Shown here piece by piece: positions 8,901 to 19,243 of a DNA stretch of 64,000 nt; position 1 is the first letter of the stretch; every line of letters starts with the position of its first letter. A program made the translations under genes and the position numbers. The notes beneath the pieces are model-generated. The model saw only the letters and a list, made by a program, of their open reading frames with translations, had not been told where the DNA came from and did not search any database. Source of the stretch: an uncultured Bacilli bacterium. GTDB taxonomy: Bacteria > Bacillota_I > Bacilli_A > ML615J-28 > CAG-313. The DNA is taken from positions 227,547-291,546 of the forward strand of contig CAKONV010000001.1 in NCBI GenBank assembly GCA_934098295.1, written 5' to 3'.

Positions 8901-11900
8901 TTAAGCTAAAGTTGCCACAGCCTTTAGTTCATATTTAGCATTAGCTAAAACAACTTTAGTTGTCGAAGCTTCACTTGGAACTAATTTTTTTGCAACAACA
9001 TCAGCAGCATTAGTATCAACAAACATTGTAACAGCTGTTGTAATTTGAGCTTTACTATCAACATTAGCAACAATTAAAACAACATCGGTATCTAGTACTT
9101 CTGTTTCTAATTTTAAGAAAGTTCCACCAGGATTAGTATCACTTTGACCACTATTGTTCCATGTTAATTCTGTTGTTTTATATTCGTTGTCACCAGATAT
9201 TTCTACACAATTAACATATCCAAAACGAACAACTTTAACTTTCATATCTTTATCCATGATTACGATAATTCCATTTTGCATAAACGGAGTTCCACCATTT
9301 TTGCTACTAGAATTTTTATAAGTTTCAAAAGCTGTTTTATAAGTTTGACCAGTCATTACTGTTGAAACTAAATCATTAAAACGGATATTAATTCCTGAAC
9401 CGGAATTCCATAATGAATTTTGTAAATTATAAGTTACATTCATTGTATTGGTACCATCTGTTAATGTTGTAGTAATTGTACAATCACTTGTTGCTACACC
9501 ATCAGTTTTGCCATCAGCTTTAGCAATTACTTGAACAGATAGTTTTGTATAATTAACAGCAACAGCACCACTTCTACCAATTACATCAACATATTTCATT
9601 AAATCTATACTTGTTTCAGCTGTAGATGTTACAATTACATTGTTTACGTAAACATCATATGATGTTGCACCTTCAACTTGATTCCATTTTAACATTGATC
9701 CATCAGTAGAAAGAATTGGAGCTTCTAATTCATTGGAATTAGCAAGTTTAATTTGATACTTAGGGAAATCTTCAATTGATTGTTCATTTCTCCAAGATTG
9801 ACCATTAGCATTAGTTGTAGCAGGAGCCCAGAAATAATGTGCTAAGATATCACGACATTTTAAGCCGGTAAATGTTCCTAAATCATAATTTCCAGTTGTA
9901 CGACCAATTAATAAAGTATCACCTTCAGCAAGTCCAGCTTCAAGAAGGGGAGCAAGTTGAGCATTATTTGATTTATAACCACAACTTGCGGCATCTACTA
10001 ACTTATAATTAATATATTGTTTTGTTGTAGCAAGAACATTAATCATATGTTTTACTGCACCATCTTTATCAAATACTACTAAGAAACCAAATGCTTCTAC
10101 ATCTGATGCTTTAATTGAAGAAGCATCGACAATTAAGAAGAATAATTGTTTTTCGGCATAACCTACTTCACTTGAATCATTTCTTCTTGTTGTAGTAGCG
10201 CCTTCTTGAGTACCAAAATAGTCTTTTGCTGTTGTTTCTAATACTTCATACTTTATTCCATCACCAAAAGTAATTACTTTTTCAGGAGTACAATTATAAA
10301 CAACATTATTAGAAGCAGCACTAGTTAAAGTTTCGGTATCATCACCAATTGCCTTAACAAAAATAAAGGCTTTATAAGTTAATTTTGCTAAAACACTATT
10401 ACCAGCTAAATCAAATGAAGTTTCAGTTGTTTCACCAATTTTCATTTCATTACCTGTTTGTTTAGCATAAATTTCATATTTAACACTACCTACAGCTTCT
10501 TCCCAACTAATAACAGTGCCATTTAATTCAACTGTTGTGATAGCAGGAATTTGTTTTGCATCTGGCATTACATATTCTAATACTTCTGATAAAGCAGAAT
10601 CTGTGTGGAAACGAATGTCACCGCTAATAGCTTTAACAGTAATTTCATAATGTTCACCTTCTAAAGAAGGTTCTAATCCTAAATCAGTCATTCTAATAGA
10701 TGTAGCAGTAAGCACTTGTTTTAATTCACCATTAACATATAATTCATAATGATCAGCGCCTTCAACTTTATCCCAACTTAATACATGTTTTTCAACTTTT
10801 AGTACAGGAGTTGCTATTGGAGCTGGTTTTTCATATAGAGTTACTACATCTTTTTCATATTTGAATTGAGCAGTTTCTAAAAGAGTTGTTCCTGTTGCTT
10901 CTACTAAATCCCATGAAAGAGCTCCACCGGTGAAGTCTTTAGCAATAGTATTTTGTAAAATCATTATTTTTCCTAAATCAAGTTTACCACCTTTAGCTGC
11001 ACTACCAATTAAAACATAGCCATCATCAGGAATACTTTCTTCAAGCTTTCCACCCATGATACCAACACCTTTGGTGCTTGGTTTATCACCATCAATGAAA
11101 GTAACAGTTACAGGTACAAGTTCTCCACCAATTTCCATATTACCATTTTTTAACAAAGTCCACTTACCATCTTCTTTGATAGCCTCTACTGCATAAGTAG
11201 CATTACGAACACGAACTGGTTTCATATCTTTATCTAAAACGACAACAACACAATATGGAAGGAAAGGAACACCACCATTGTTAGCCCATTCTTCTTTGTG
11301 ACTTTCAAGTTCACTTAAATAGAAGTCTTTAGTCATTAATTGACATTGATCAAGTGCACGTAGTTTTGCACCTTCGTTAACATCTTTTTCAAAAGCGGTA
11401 GTATCATTATATAAAACAGCATTTTGCATTTCATTAATAGAAATGACATCTTCAACCCATTTTACAGCTTCTTTTACAGTTACTTTACGTGTAACTGTTG
11501 ATTCATTATTACTTGAATCCTTTGCAGCATAAGTAATTGTATAAACACCGGCTTTTTCTACATCAAAGCCTCCATTATCTTTAACATATGCTTTAATTTC
11601 TTCAGTATCGTAATTATCACGAATATCTAACACACCATTTGAATTATTTAATAAGTCAAATTTTGTATCATATTGCAAACAACTAACTTCTGGTAATTGT
11701 GAGTTATTATCCGAATTTGTAAAAATTGGAGCAATTGAGTCAATTACACTTACTTTTCTTTCAACGGTTGTTGTTAGGCTATTTTCTAAATCAACTGCTG
11801 TATATTTTACTGTATATGTACCAATAACTTTATTGTTATAATCATTCATATCAACAGTAATTTCGACCTTACCACTATCTGAAGTAGCTTTGACATTAGC

Positions 11901-12083
11901 TAAAAAGTCTACTTTTGTATCCTTGACATTTACAGTCATAGGTGGCAAGTATCCATTCACTAATCCTTCAAATTTAGGGGGATTAGCTTGGTTGGTTTCA
12001 CAACTTACAACTAATAGTGTAAAAAGCGTAACACTTAAAATTGTAAGTACTAATGAATTAATTCTTGTAAATACTTTTTTCAT
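8901..12083 (-). CDS. Very large modular surface lipoprotein (Ig-like and FN3-like repeats)
   Basis: 1060 residues. The signal peptide ends in a lipobox, LLVVSC, with the lipid-bearing Cys at 28. Two cadherin/Ig-like (DUF5011-type) domains follow (about 40-115 and 118-205; VGVYTITYAAKDSSNNES-like strands). After that, three copies of an unassigned module centred on a DKDM/DKDG motif (near 285, 680 and 960) alternate with FN3-like units of the form LSWDKVEGADHYELYVNGE. This reads as a tethered, extended surface protein, probably for ligand or glycan binding. It has its own promoter and terminator, and its operator links it to the glycan genes. No catalytic motif is seen. Confidence 0.75.
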   Translation of the reverse strand: MKKVFTRINSLVLTILSVTLFTLLVVSCETNQANPPKFEGLVNGYLPPMTVNVKDTKVDFLANVKATSDSGKVEITVDMNDYNNKVIGTYTVKYTAVDLENSLTTTVERKVSVIDSIAPIFTNSDNNSQLPEVSCLQYDTKFDLLNNSNGVLDIRDNYDTEEIKAYVKDNGGFDVEKAGVYTITYAAKDSSNNESTVTRKVTVKEAVKWVEDVISINEMQNAVLYNDTTAFEKDVNEGAKLRALDQCQLMTKDFYLSELESHKEEWANNGGVPFLPYCVVVVLDKDMKPVRVRNATYAVEAIKEDGKWTLLKNGNMEIGGELVPVTVTFIDGDKPSTKGVGIMGGKLEESIPDDGYVLIGSAAKGGKLDLGKIMILQNTIAKDFTGGALSWDLVEATGTTLLETAQFKYEKDVVTLYEKPAPIATPVLKVEKHVLSWDKVEGADHYELYVNGELKQVLTATSIRMTDLGLEPSLEGEHYEITVKAISGDIRFHTDSALSEVLEYVMPDAKQIPAITTVELNGTVISWEEAVGSVKYEIYAKQTGNEMKIGETTETSFDLAGNSVLAKLTYKAFIFVKAIGDDTETLTSAASNNVVYNCTPEKVITFGDGIKYEVLETTAKDYFGTQEGATTTRRNDSSEVGYAEKQLFFLIVDASSIKASDVEAFGFLVVFDKDGAVKHMINVLATTKQYINYKLVDAASCGYKSNNAQLAPLLEAGLAEGDTLLIGRTTGNYDLGTFTGLKCRDILAHYFWAPATTNANGQSWRNEQSIEDFPKYQIKLANSNELEAPILSTDGSMLKWNQVEGATSYDVYVNNVIVTSTAETSIDLMKYVDVIGRSGAVAVNYTKLSVQVIAKADGKTDGVATSDCTITTTLTDGTNTMNVTYNLQNSLWNSGSGINIRFNDLVSTVMTGQTYKTAFETYKNSSSKNGGTPFMQNGIIVIMDKDMKVKVVRFGYVNCVEISGDNEYKTTELTWNNSGQSDTNPGGTFLKLETEVLDTDVVLIVANVDSKAQITTAVTMFVDTNAADVVAKKLVPSEASTTKVVLANAKYELKAVATLA

Positions 12084-12120
12084 AAATAAAAATTTTTCCT
12101 CCTAATCTTTATTCTCTTAA

Positions 12121-12174
12121 ATTATATCACGATAAACTTGTATAGTCAAGTTAAATAATAAACTTGTATATACA
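12121..12174 (-). promoter_or_regulatory. Promoter with overlapping operators for the modular lipoprotein
   Basis: Minus-strand TTGACT (12144-12149) and TATAAT (12121-12126) with a 17-base spacer. AACTTGTATAGTCAAGTT (12135-12152) covers the -35 box, and a second copy, AACTTGTATATACA, lies at 12161-12174. Both match the operator arms upstream of the importer operon and the GDPD operon. Overlap with -35 suggests repression. Confidence 0.75.
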
Positions 12175-12175
12175 T

Positions 12176-14266
12176 TTATTGTTTTTTCCTATAAATTAGT
12201 GGTAAAATTAATGTTAAACCAATTAGTGATACCATTAATTTTTTTGTATTACTATTTTTCTTACATCCTATTTTAGAAGCAGTATACGTGTAAGTATAAG
12301 AAGCGCTCCTAAGAATTTTTTCATCATAATATTCAATTGTTAGATTTATTATATCGCCATTAGATATCGATAAATTAAAAATATTAGATGATGATGTTAG
12401 ATTATTCCCATTGACGTTTAAAATATATTTATTTACCTTTATACCATTATCTTTTAAAGAAATTGTTAAAGTTGTACCTTTTTTATTATTTGAAAATGAG
12501 AAAACAACATCACTTGGATATAATATTTTATAGTCATATGTAAAGTTATCATCAATAATTTTATTTTTGATAGTTATCCCATCTTCTTTATAGTAATAAC
12601 TAACATTAAAATTTAAGACACCTTCGTTATTTAAATCAATCTCTGCTAGATAACAATCATTTTCTTTAATTGCAATGTATTCTTTATCTTGATAAATAAC
12701 ATATAACTTTGTAATTAAATTATCTAAATCTTGACATTTAACCTTTACTTTTATACCATTCTTACTTTTTTCATACTCTAGTTTAAAGTCACTTGGCATT
12801 CTTAAATTAGGTTTTATTTTACTTGTTACCACATACAACAATTTATTTTTAACAAAAACTTCTTGCTTACCATTTTTTTGATAGGTTATTTTTATTGATA
12901 AATAGTGGGAACTATCAAAAGAAACGTTATTGATGATTTTATTATTTGTTTCTTCACCATCAAAATATACTTTTGCATCATAATTAGCAATTAATGAATT
13001 AATTTCATAATTAAAACTAATAGAACTATTTTCTTTATCAACACTACTTTCAATTTGAATATCAAAATCTTCTTCCACTAATAAAACTATATCCACAACT
13101 TTTCGGTATCTTTCGGTTGGATTATTTAAATATCTAAAGTTCCCATTATCATTTATCACTAGTTGAGTAGAGCCACCACCATCAAAATTAAAACAGGTAG
13201 TACATCCCAAACTTTTCATGATAGCGGCTTCTTCTCTTAAGGATACACCGGCTGAAGTAGTACTTCTACCATCAATTGCTGCTAAATAATATGTACCATC
13301 ACTACTAAACCCTAGTGAAGTTCTAGGATGCCTAGCTTCACAAAAGCTAACATTTTGATCGCCTATTTCGCTATTATTTCTAATAAGTCCATCAAGTAAC
13401 GGAACACTACCTATACCAATTAGATTTTCATATTTATTAGCTATGTCTTTTAAATAAGGTTGAATTCTAACATATGGATTTTTTTCTAATAGATTAATAA
13501 TCTCTTTTGATGTTGTCGCAACGACTGGTGAAGTAGAAGTTTCACTAATCTTTTTTTCTATCTTGCCACTAATATAAATATTGGAGACATTTAAACAAGC
13601 ATCAGGATTACTAATTTCAAAAAAGCTTACTTTATCATTAGAAATATGACTACTATTTTTATAATAAAAAGTTGTCGATTCAGATGATGGTAAAATATTT
13701 TTTCCATCCAAAATAATTTCTTTTTCAATTAACCCATCTTGATTGTAAATAGTCAAATAATAATTATCTGTTAAATCTAATTTTTTTATAACTTCGTAGT
13801 CAATGCTATTGTTATATGCTAAAGAATAATATTTAGAATGATTAGCACCATTAATTATATTACCATTTTCCACATAGGCATTAATCGGTATAAAGGAACC
13901 ATTACTTGTATAAAAATAATCAGCATTAACAGCTGCTAATACTTTTACATGGGGATTTTTACTAGCATATTCCTTAGTTAAATCCATGACTGTTTTTCCT
14001 TTAATACCATCTTTTGAAGTACTAGCATAATTTACTAGTTTAGCATTTTTATTGGCTTTTACATAAGAAACTACTTGCGGGGCTTTTTCCCCACTTGAAG
14101 AAATGGTTGTTGCCTTTATTATTTCATAACTTGAGAAAGATGAAATACTTCCACCATCTACTCTTGTTACATCTTCTATTGAAGGAAGGCTAGAAGCATT
14201 AATCAAAGGTGATAAAGTAAACGAAAACAAAAGAGGACATAAAAATATTAATAATTTTTTTAACAT
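12176..14266 (-). CDS. Secreted phosphodiester glycosidase (NAGPA domain) with C-terminal membrane anchor
   Basis: 696 residues. Signal peptide (1-24). The NAGPA-like domain spans roughly 90-390, with the conserved FNFDGGGSTQL motif near residue 360 and HPRTSLGFSSDGTYYLAAID before it. The family includes the mammalian enzyme that removes GlcNAc from GlcNAc-phosphate diesters. Beta-rich modules follow (about 390-650), then a hydrophobic helix and a YRKKQ tail that would hold the protein in the membrane. It starts inside the end of the GH84 gene (7-base overlap) and is co-transcribed with it. It should act outside the cell on phosphodiester-linked sugars; the exact substrate is unknown. Confidence 0.82.
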   Translation of the reverse strand: MLKKLLIFLCPLLFSFTLSPLINASSLPSIEDVTRVDGGSISSFSSYEIIKATTISSSGEKAPQVVSYVKANKNAKLVNYASTSKDGIKGKTVMDLTKEYASKNPHVKVLAAVNADYFYTSNGSFIPINAYVENGNIINGANHSKYYSLAYNNSIDYEVIKKLDLTDNYYLTIYNQDGLIEKEIILDGKNILPSSESTTFYYKNSSHISNDKVSFFEISNPDACLNVSNIYISGKIEKKISETSTSPVVATTSKEIINLLEKNPYVRIQPYLKDIANKYENLIGIGSVPLLDGLIRNNSEIGDQNVSFCEARHPRTSLGFSSDGTYYLAAIDGRSTTSAGVSLREEAAIMKSLGCTTCFNFDGGGSTQLVINDNGNFRYLNNPTERYRKVVDIVLLVEEDFDIQIESSVDKENSSISFNYEINSLIANYDAKVYFDGEETNNKIINNVSFDSSHYLSIKITYQKNGKQEVFVKNKLLYVVTSKIKPNLRMPSDFKLEYEKSKNGIKVKVKCQDLDNLITKLYVIYQDKEYIAIKENDCYLAEIDLNNEGVLNFNVSYYYKEDGITIKNKIIDDNFTYDYKILYPSDVVFSFSNNKKGTTLTISLKDNGIKVNKYILNVNGNNLTSSSNIFNLSISNGDIINLTIEYYDEKILRSASYTYTYTASKIGCKKNSNTKKLMVSLIGLTLILPLIYRKKQ

Positions 14267-15942
14267 ATTGGTGTATTAAATCTCTTATGCTCCCAAACTC
14301 GGTACCAAGGATTTCCTCTTCTTTTAGTAATTAAAGTCTCATATTCTTCATCCGTTAAAAGATTAGTATTTTTAATCAATCTATCAATTAATGTTGAGCC
14401 ATTAAAATGATTGTCTTTTAAAAATTTTAAAAGAGTTTCTCTTGTAATTTTCTCATCCATTATTAGATTAGCAATTTTTTCTTCTTTCTTTGCTCTTTTT
14501 AACCATGGTTTTATTTCAGAAATAATATTCAAATTTAGTTTTAAAAGAGCGTTAACAGATTTTGTAACTTTACGATAGTATGCTTTTAATTCATTTTTAT
14601 TATTCAAGAGATTACTTTCAATATTATTAATGTATCCATATGATAAAACATTAGGAATATTAAAATCAATATAGTCAATTCCTTTTTCTAAAAATTCTTC
14701 GCCAACATCTGTTAAACTATTAATAAAAGAAATGTTTGAAAGATAACGAGAAGTATTCCAAGCATAATCAGCACAACAAGAGATACCAATTTTGCTAGTT
14801 TCGTATAATTCCATGGGATTAATTAAATATCCTTCTGAAAATAAATTTAGACGTTCACAGCGATTTTCTAGTGGAGCCATAAATTGTCTTACCCCATAAG
14901 TAAAATCAGTAACTGGAAAATTCTCCCATATAAGAAGGGGATGATCAAAAGTTTTATTTGCTTGTTTAACACCTTTTTCACTAATTAATTCAGCACAAAC
15001 ATTGTCTCCTGTCCAAAATACTTTTATTTCCTTATCCATTTTTTCTCTTAAATCAGTTCGATAGGGAGAATCATTTAACTCGTGATATTCTGTTGGACAC
15101 ATAACAAAGTTTAATTTTCCTAATTTTCCTTTTAAATAATTATATATTTTATTACAAATATAAGCATGGGCAAGACCAGGACGCACAAATTTTTCTTTAT
15201 TTGCGCCTTGCATATTATAATCAATATCATCGAGTAATAGACCAAAAGACCTAAATCCGCAATCTATTAACTGATCTAATTTTTTATATAATCGTAAATA
15301 ATCATCTTCGATTGCATAGTTAAAACCAATTTCATCTTTTTCATGGTATCCTGGTGAGATAGTATAATATATTTCAATACCTTTAGAGTGAGCACTTTCT
15401 AAAAGTTCCTTAAATTCTTTTATTTTTTCCTCCGGATACAATTCATACCATTTAATCCTATGGTATACATCTTTTTTAGGAGCATACATATAGGTATTTA
15501 ATCTTTTTTCTTCCATGTAATCTAACATATCTAAGTGTTCTAAATGAGTATAACATCTACCATAATATCCTTCAATGATACCTCTCACCTTAAAACTTGG
15601 ATAATCATCAATATGAATAATTGGTAATAAACAATTGCTTTCATCTACTAATTCATTTAATACTTTAATGGCATATCTTAAACTTCTTAAATTATTATAA
15701 ATTATTTTAATTTCTTTATTGAAATTTATATCTAAATGGTATTCATCACTATCTTTATTATCTTTTTCAACAATAATTTTATAATCAGCATTCTTGATAG
15801 TTATAAAATTGCTGTTTAATAAAGTTTTAACCATATCACAATTAGTTTCAATTTCTATTGGTAAAGTTATGTTTAAAAAACTATTTAAGGTATAAATGTT
15901 TTTAATGAAATAATATTTTTGTTTAAATTTACCTAATTGCAT
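14260..15942 (-). CDS. GH84 beta-N-acetylglucosaminidase (hyaluronidase/O-GlcNAcase family)
   Basis: 560 residues. An N-terminal accessory domain (1-110) precedes the GH84 barrel, which opens with VRGIIEGYYGRCY (119-131) and carries the adjacent catalytic aspartates in FGLLLDDID (Asp238, Asp239). Downstream are the conserved CPTEYH, WTGD and WENFPV segments. GH84 enzymes release GlcNAc by substrate-assisted catalysis. There is no signal peptide, so it probably acts in the cytoplasm on an imported glycan. It overlaps DUF4127 upstream by 10 bases and the NAGPA gene downstream by 7, showing tight coupling. Confidence 0.9.
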   Translation of the reverse strand: MQLGKFKQKYYFIKNIYTLNSFLNITLPIEIETNCDMVKTLLNSNFITIKNADYKIIVEKDNKDSDEYHLDINFNKEIKIIYNNLRSLRYAIKVLNELVDESNCLLPIIHIDDYPSFKVRGIIEGYYGRCYTHLEHLDMLDYMEEKRLNTYMYAPKKDVYHRIKWYELYPEEKIKEFKELLESAHSKGIEIYYTISPGYHEKDEIGFNYAIEDDYLRLYKKLDQLIDCGFRSFGLLLDDIDYNMQGANKEKFVRPGLAHAYICNKIYNYLKGKLGKLNFVMCPTEYHELNDSPYRTDLREKMDKEIKVFWTGDNVCAELISEKGVKQANKTFDHPLLIWENFPVTDFTYGVRQFMAPLENRCERLNLFSEGYLINPMELYETSKIGISCCADYAWNTSRYLSNISFINSLTDVGEEFLEKGIDYIDFNIPNVLSYGYINNIESNLLNNKNELKAYYRKVTKSVNALLKLNLNIISEIKPWLKRAKKEEKIANLIMDEKITRETLLKFLKDNHFNGSTLIDRLIKNTNLLTDEEYETLITKRRGNPWYRVWEHKRFNTPIC

Positions 15943-18506
15943 TGATTATTACATCCTTCTGGACTAATTTCAACTTTTTCTGCTCCTATTTTATCATCAA
16001 TAATGGAAACTTTAACAGCTTCATTAGAAGGAGAATTTATAGTTGATTGTCTTTCTTTATTGAATGGAACTTTTACTATTTTTCCTTTATACATTCTATA
16101 TAGGTAGCATTCATGCCAAATTTCATTCTTAACGGTTGAAGAAGTATGTTTAGCAATTAATCCTTCGTTGCCATATTGATCAATCGAATTTACATGTTTA
16201 AATTCTGCTTTTATTACACCGTGACCTAAAGAATAAAATAAAGGACTTATATAAGAAGTTGGTTGGTCATTCGGTAAATTATATTTTTTTCTTAAGGCTA
16301 CATACTTGGGAATCTTTGTTTCTTCAATTACATCAATTCTTAATTGTAAATAATTAGGAAGTGGACTATATACTTTCATTCTAACTTTATCACCAGGAAA
16401 ATAATAATTTCCTAAATCTCTTGGGTTACTAGTTCGCCAGTAATTAGCATTAATAACATCAACATTTCCACCATCAGCAATTCTTTCATTACAAATAAAA
16501 CGATAAAAAGGTCTATAACCATACTTAGGGCTAGAAGTAGTTAATTCTTCACTCGTGTCACTACTATCATACATTGTATTATAACCAAGTCCACAATCAC
16601 TTTCAGTTTCAGCCATACCACCTAAATATAGATTATGATTATCCATATATCTATTAGTACCATCTAAATTAAATCTTTTTTCATCAGGAGTAAACTCACC
16701 TAATGTTACAACGGTTTCAATGCCAAGCCAATAATCTTTACTAGATACGCTCTTATGATACCAAGCACCTAAAAAACATTCTAATACTGTATCATTCTTA
16801 ATTTCATCTTCAATAATGCCATTATAAACCTCTACATTATCAAACATACTACTATCTACTTTTTCCTTATCAATTGTTATTACAATTCTCATTTTCTCAA
16901 CCTCCACACTAAAATCTAATTCAAAAGTTCGATACCATGGGTAATAGTATTTATTCACAGAAACATTTGAATGTTTTAAATAAATACTTTTGTTATTATC
17001 ATATCCACCTATATAATCATTATTATTAATATTGTTTAACACATCTTTACTGCTTATGCTTATCAATTTATCCATATACTCTTCGGTTATTTCATTTAAT
17101 TCTGTTAAAGATGAAAGGTGAGTGTAAAAATTCAAACAAGCATATTTATCACGAGATTTATCATTTATATATTTACCTATTTTATTTGTTGCAAATGTTT
17201 TATAACAAATATCTTTAACATAACAAATGGTTAAAAGTTTTAAATAAGAAACCGATGCTTTTAAAGAAGAAATCGAAAATTTCTTTAAATAATAAAATCT
17301 TGCGAGCCCAATTGATAAACTAATGCCAATTCGATTAGCGGTTGTATTCCAACAACTAAAAGACAAAATTTTAGATAAAGGAATCTTTTTTACCATTTCT
17401 TCTTCTAATCTTCCATTTTTACCATAGCCTACTAAATCCATAAGGATTACAAATTTATTTTCGTTTAATAAACTATTAACTAAGTTAATTGTCTCTTGAA
17501 CGTTTTTTTCATAAGTTTCCTGATTATATGTTAACATTACTACATGTAAATCTTCATCTTTGTCGACTCTTTCTACTGATAAAATTTGCATGTGTTTATT
17601 TAAACATTCATCAATTGAGCCGGTGTCATAAACATCACCAAATGAGAATTGTTTTTCACCAATAAAATGGCACTTACACTTTGCGGATGGAATATTGTAA
17701 ATATCTTTTACAACATTCGCTAGTCCCATCAAAGGAAGTTCATCAATACCGATAAAGACTAATCCCCATTTTGGATCAATTATTTTATTAAAGTATGTTA
17801 TTTCATTAGTTTGAATAGTAGGATAAGGATAAGAATCATCAATTCCTAACATGTAAAAAATATTACCATCTAACGCATTTTTTTCTTTTACTTTTTTTAT
17901 TATGTAATCGTTAAGTAAAGCTTTACGTTTGCGATTTTTTAAATACTTTTCTTTTATTTCATCAGTTAAATTATATTTTTTGTAATCTATATAATTGCCT
18001 TGAAGGTCATATTCATAAGAAGAAAAAATAGATTTTAAATCGTCTTTTTTTTCTCTTTCTACCATGGCATACTTTCTAGTTCCTTCATAGATTATTAAAT
18101 CATTACCATCATAACAACAAGTAACAGCTAACCTTGATAAACTATCAATAAGAATAGTTTTCTTGTTACCAATAATTTTTAAATATTCATCAAATAATTG
18201 ATAAGATTTATTCAAGTCATTATTATAATCTGATCTCGAATTTACTAATCCCCCTGATATAATTTGATCAATACTTATTATATAATAATCAATTTCATCA
18301 TGATTTAAATTCTTAAACCAATTAAAAATGTCACTAGTAGAACCATGAGTTAATGAATATGCATTTTTTGGCTGATTATCTAAAATAGTTCTACACATTT
18401 CAAGTTTAGGAATAGTAATTTCTAATCCACATGATTCAGCTAATAATTTTACCCTTTTATAACAAACAGGTCTATCATCTAAAGGAATGTATACAATTTT
18501 TTTCAT
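15933..18506 (-). CDS. DUF4127 family protein
   Basis: 857 residues. The start MKKIVYIPLDDRPVCYKR is the hallmark of DUF4127, whose members contain DDRP and usually sit in glycan-related loci. The first ~500 residues are the DUF4127 domain; the remainder is a beta-rich region with many aromatic residues (WYRTFELDF, YLGGMAETESDCGLGYN). No signal peptide. GGAGATAAAAA precedes the ATG, which overlaps the GDPD stop by 4 bases. Function of the family is not established. Its place between GDPD and GH84 suggests work on the same substrate. Confidence 0.8.
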   Translation of the reverse strand: MKKIVYIPLDDRPVCYKRVKLLAESCGLEITIPKLEMCRTILDNQPKNAYSLTHGSTSDIFNWFKNLNHDEIDYYIISIDQIISGGLVNSRSDYNNDLNKSYQLFDEYLKIIGNKKTILIDSLSRLAVTCCYDGNDLIIYEGTRKYAMVEREKKDDLKSIFSSYEYDLQGNYIDYKKYNLTDEIKEKYLKNRKRKALLNDYIIKKVKEKNALDGNIFYMLGIDDSYPYPTIQTNEITYFNKIIDPKWGLVFIGIDELPLMGLANVVKDIYNIPSAKCKCHFIGEKQFSFGDVYDTGSIDECLNKHMQILSVERVDKDEDLHVVMLTYNQETYEKNVQETINLVNSLLNENKFVILMDLVGYGKNGRLEEEMVKKIPLSKILSFSCWNTTANRIGISLSIGLARFYYLKKFSISSLKASVSYLKLLTICYVKDICYKTFATNKIGKYINDKSRDKYACLNFYTHLSSLTELNEITEEYMDKLISISSKDVLNNINNNDYIGGYDNNKSIYLKHSNVSVNKYYYPWYRTFELDFSVEVEKMRIVITIDKEKVDSSMFDNVEVYNGIIEDEIKNDTVLECFLGAWYHKSVSSKDYWLGIETVVTLGEFTPDEKRFNLDGTNRYMDNHNLYLGGMAETESDCGLGYNTMYDSSDTSEELTTSSPKYGYRPFYRFICNERIADGGNVDVINANYWRTSNPRDLGNYYFPGDKVRMKVYSPLPNYLQLRIDVIEETKIPKYVALRKKYNLPNDQPTSYISPLFYSLGHGVIKAEFKHVNSIDQYGNEGLIAKHTSSTVKNEIWHECYLYRMYKGKIVKVPFNKERQSTINSPSNEAVKVSIIDDKIGAEKVEISPEGCNNQCN

Positions 18507-19225
18507 TTTTTATCTCCTAATACATCAGTTGTAATATAATCAACATTTAAATTGTTAAATTGTTTTAAATCTTTTTTAGTATTTAGCACCCAAAGAGAAG
18601 TTGGAAGGCCCTTTTCAATAAACTTATTCATCCAACCTCTTCCTTCTGCATCCATAATAGAAAAACAGGCATCAAAACCAATTCCATTATTTAAGCACAA
18701 TTGTACATATTTCTGATAGTCGGTTCTTGCCACATACATGGTTTGATATTCATTATGCAAACTTCGTATCATAACCAGTAAAGAAATATTTACAAGATTG
18801 GCAATAAAAATTATTCTATCACTACTAATATTATACTTATTTATGATATCAATAGCATTTATAACATCTTCATAACTACAACTTTCTTTTAATTCAACAA
18901 ACAAAATTAAAGGTGTAGGTGCTATCGTTTTTATTAGATCTTCAAATAATAAAAGTTTTCCCTTTCTCTCAACATTTTTTTCACACTTTACTAGCTCATA
19001 ATCCTTTAATTCGTCATAATTATGTTCTTTTATGATTAAGTCTTTGCCAGTTAATCTCTTTAAATCTAAATCATGACAAACAACAAGTTTTTTATCTTTA
19101 GTTGGTTGGATATCACATTCAATACCATCATATAAACCGTTAATTGCTCCCCAAAATGCTTCAATTGTATTTTCAACTCCATATCCTTTCCCCCCCCTAT
19201 GAGCCACATATTTTATTTTTCTCAT
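18503..19225 (-). CDS. Glycerophosphodiester phosphodiesterase
   Basis: 240 residues from the chosen ATG at 19225, which has GAGGT upstream. A longer in-frame start at 19336 would run through the promoter and the preceding terminator and is rejected. The GDPD catalytic signature is clear: HRGGKG with ENTIEAF, then ECDIQPTKDKKLVVCHD and the late FVELKE and TTDVLGD. It hydrolyses glycerophosphodiesters to glycerol-3-phosphate and an alcohol. No signal peptide, so it is cytoplasmic. It is the first gene of the GDPD-DUF4127-GH84-NAGPA operon, whose promoter carries the shared operator. Confidence 0.9.
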   Translation of the reverse strand: MRKIKYVAHRGGKGYGVENTIEAFWGAINGLYDGIECDIQPTKDKKLVVCHDLDLKRLTGKDLIIKEHNYDELKDYELVKCEKNVERKGKLLLFEDLIKTIAPTPLILFVELKESCSYEDVINAIDIINKYNISSDRIIFIANLVNISLLVMIRSLHNEYQTMYVARTDYQKYVQLCLNNGIGFDACFSIMDAEGRGWMNKFIEKGLPTSLWVLNTKKDLKQFNNLNVDYITTDVLGDKK

Positions 19226-19243
19226 ATCTTTTACCTCGCATAT

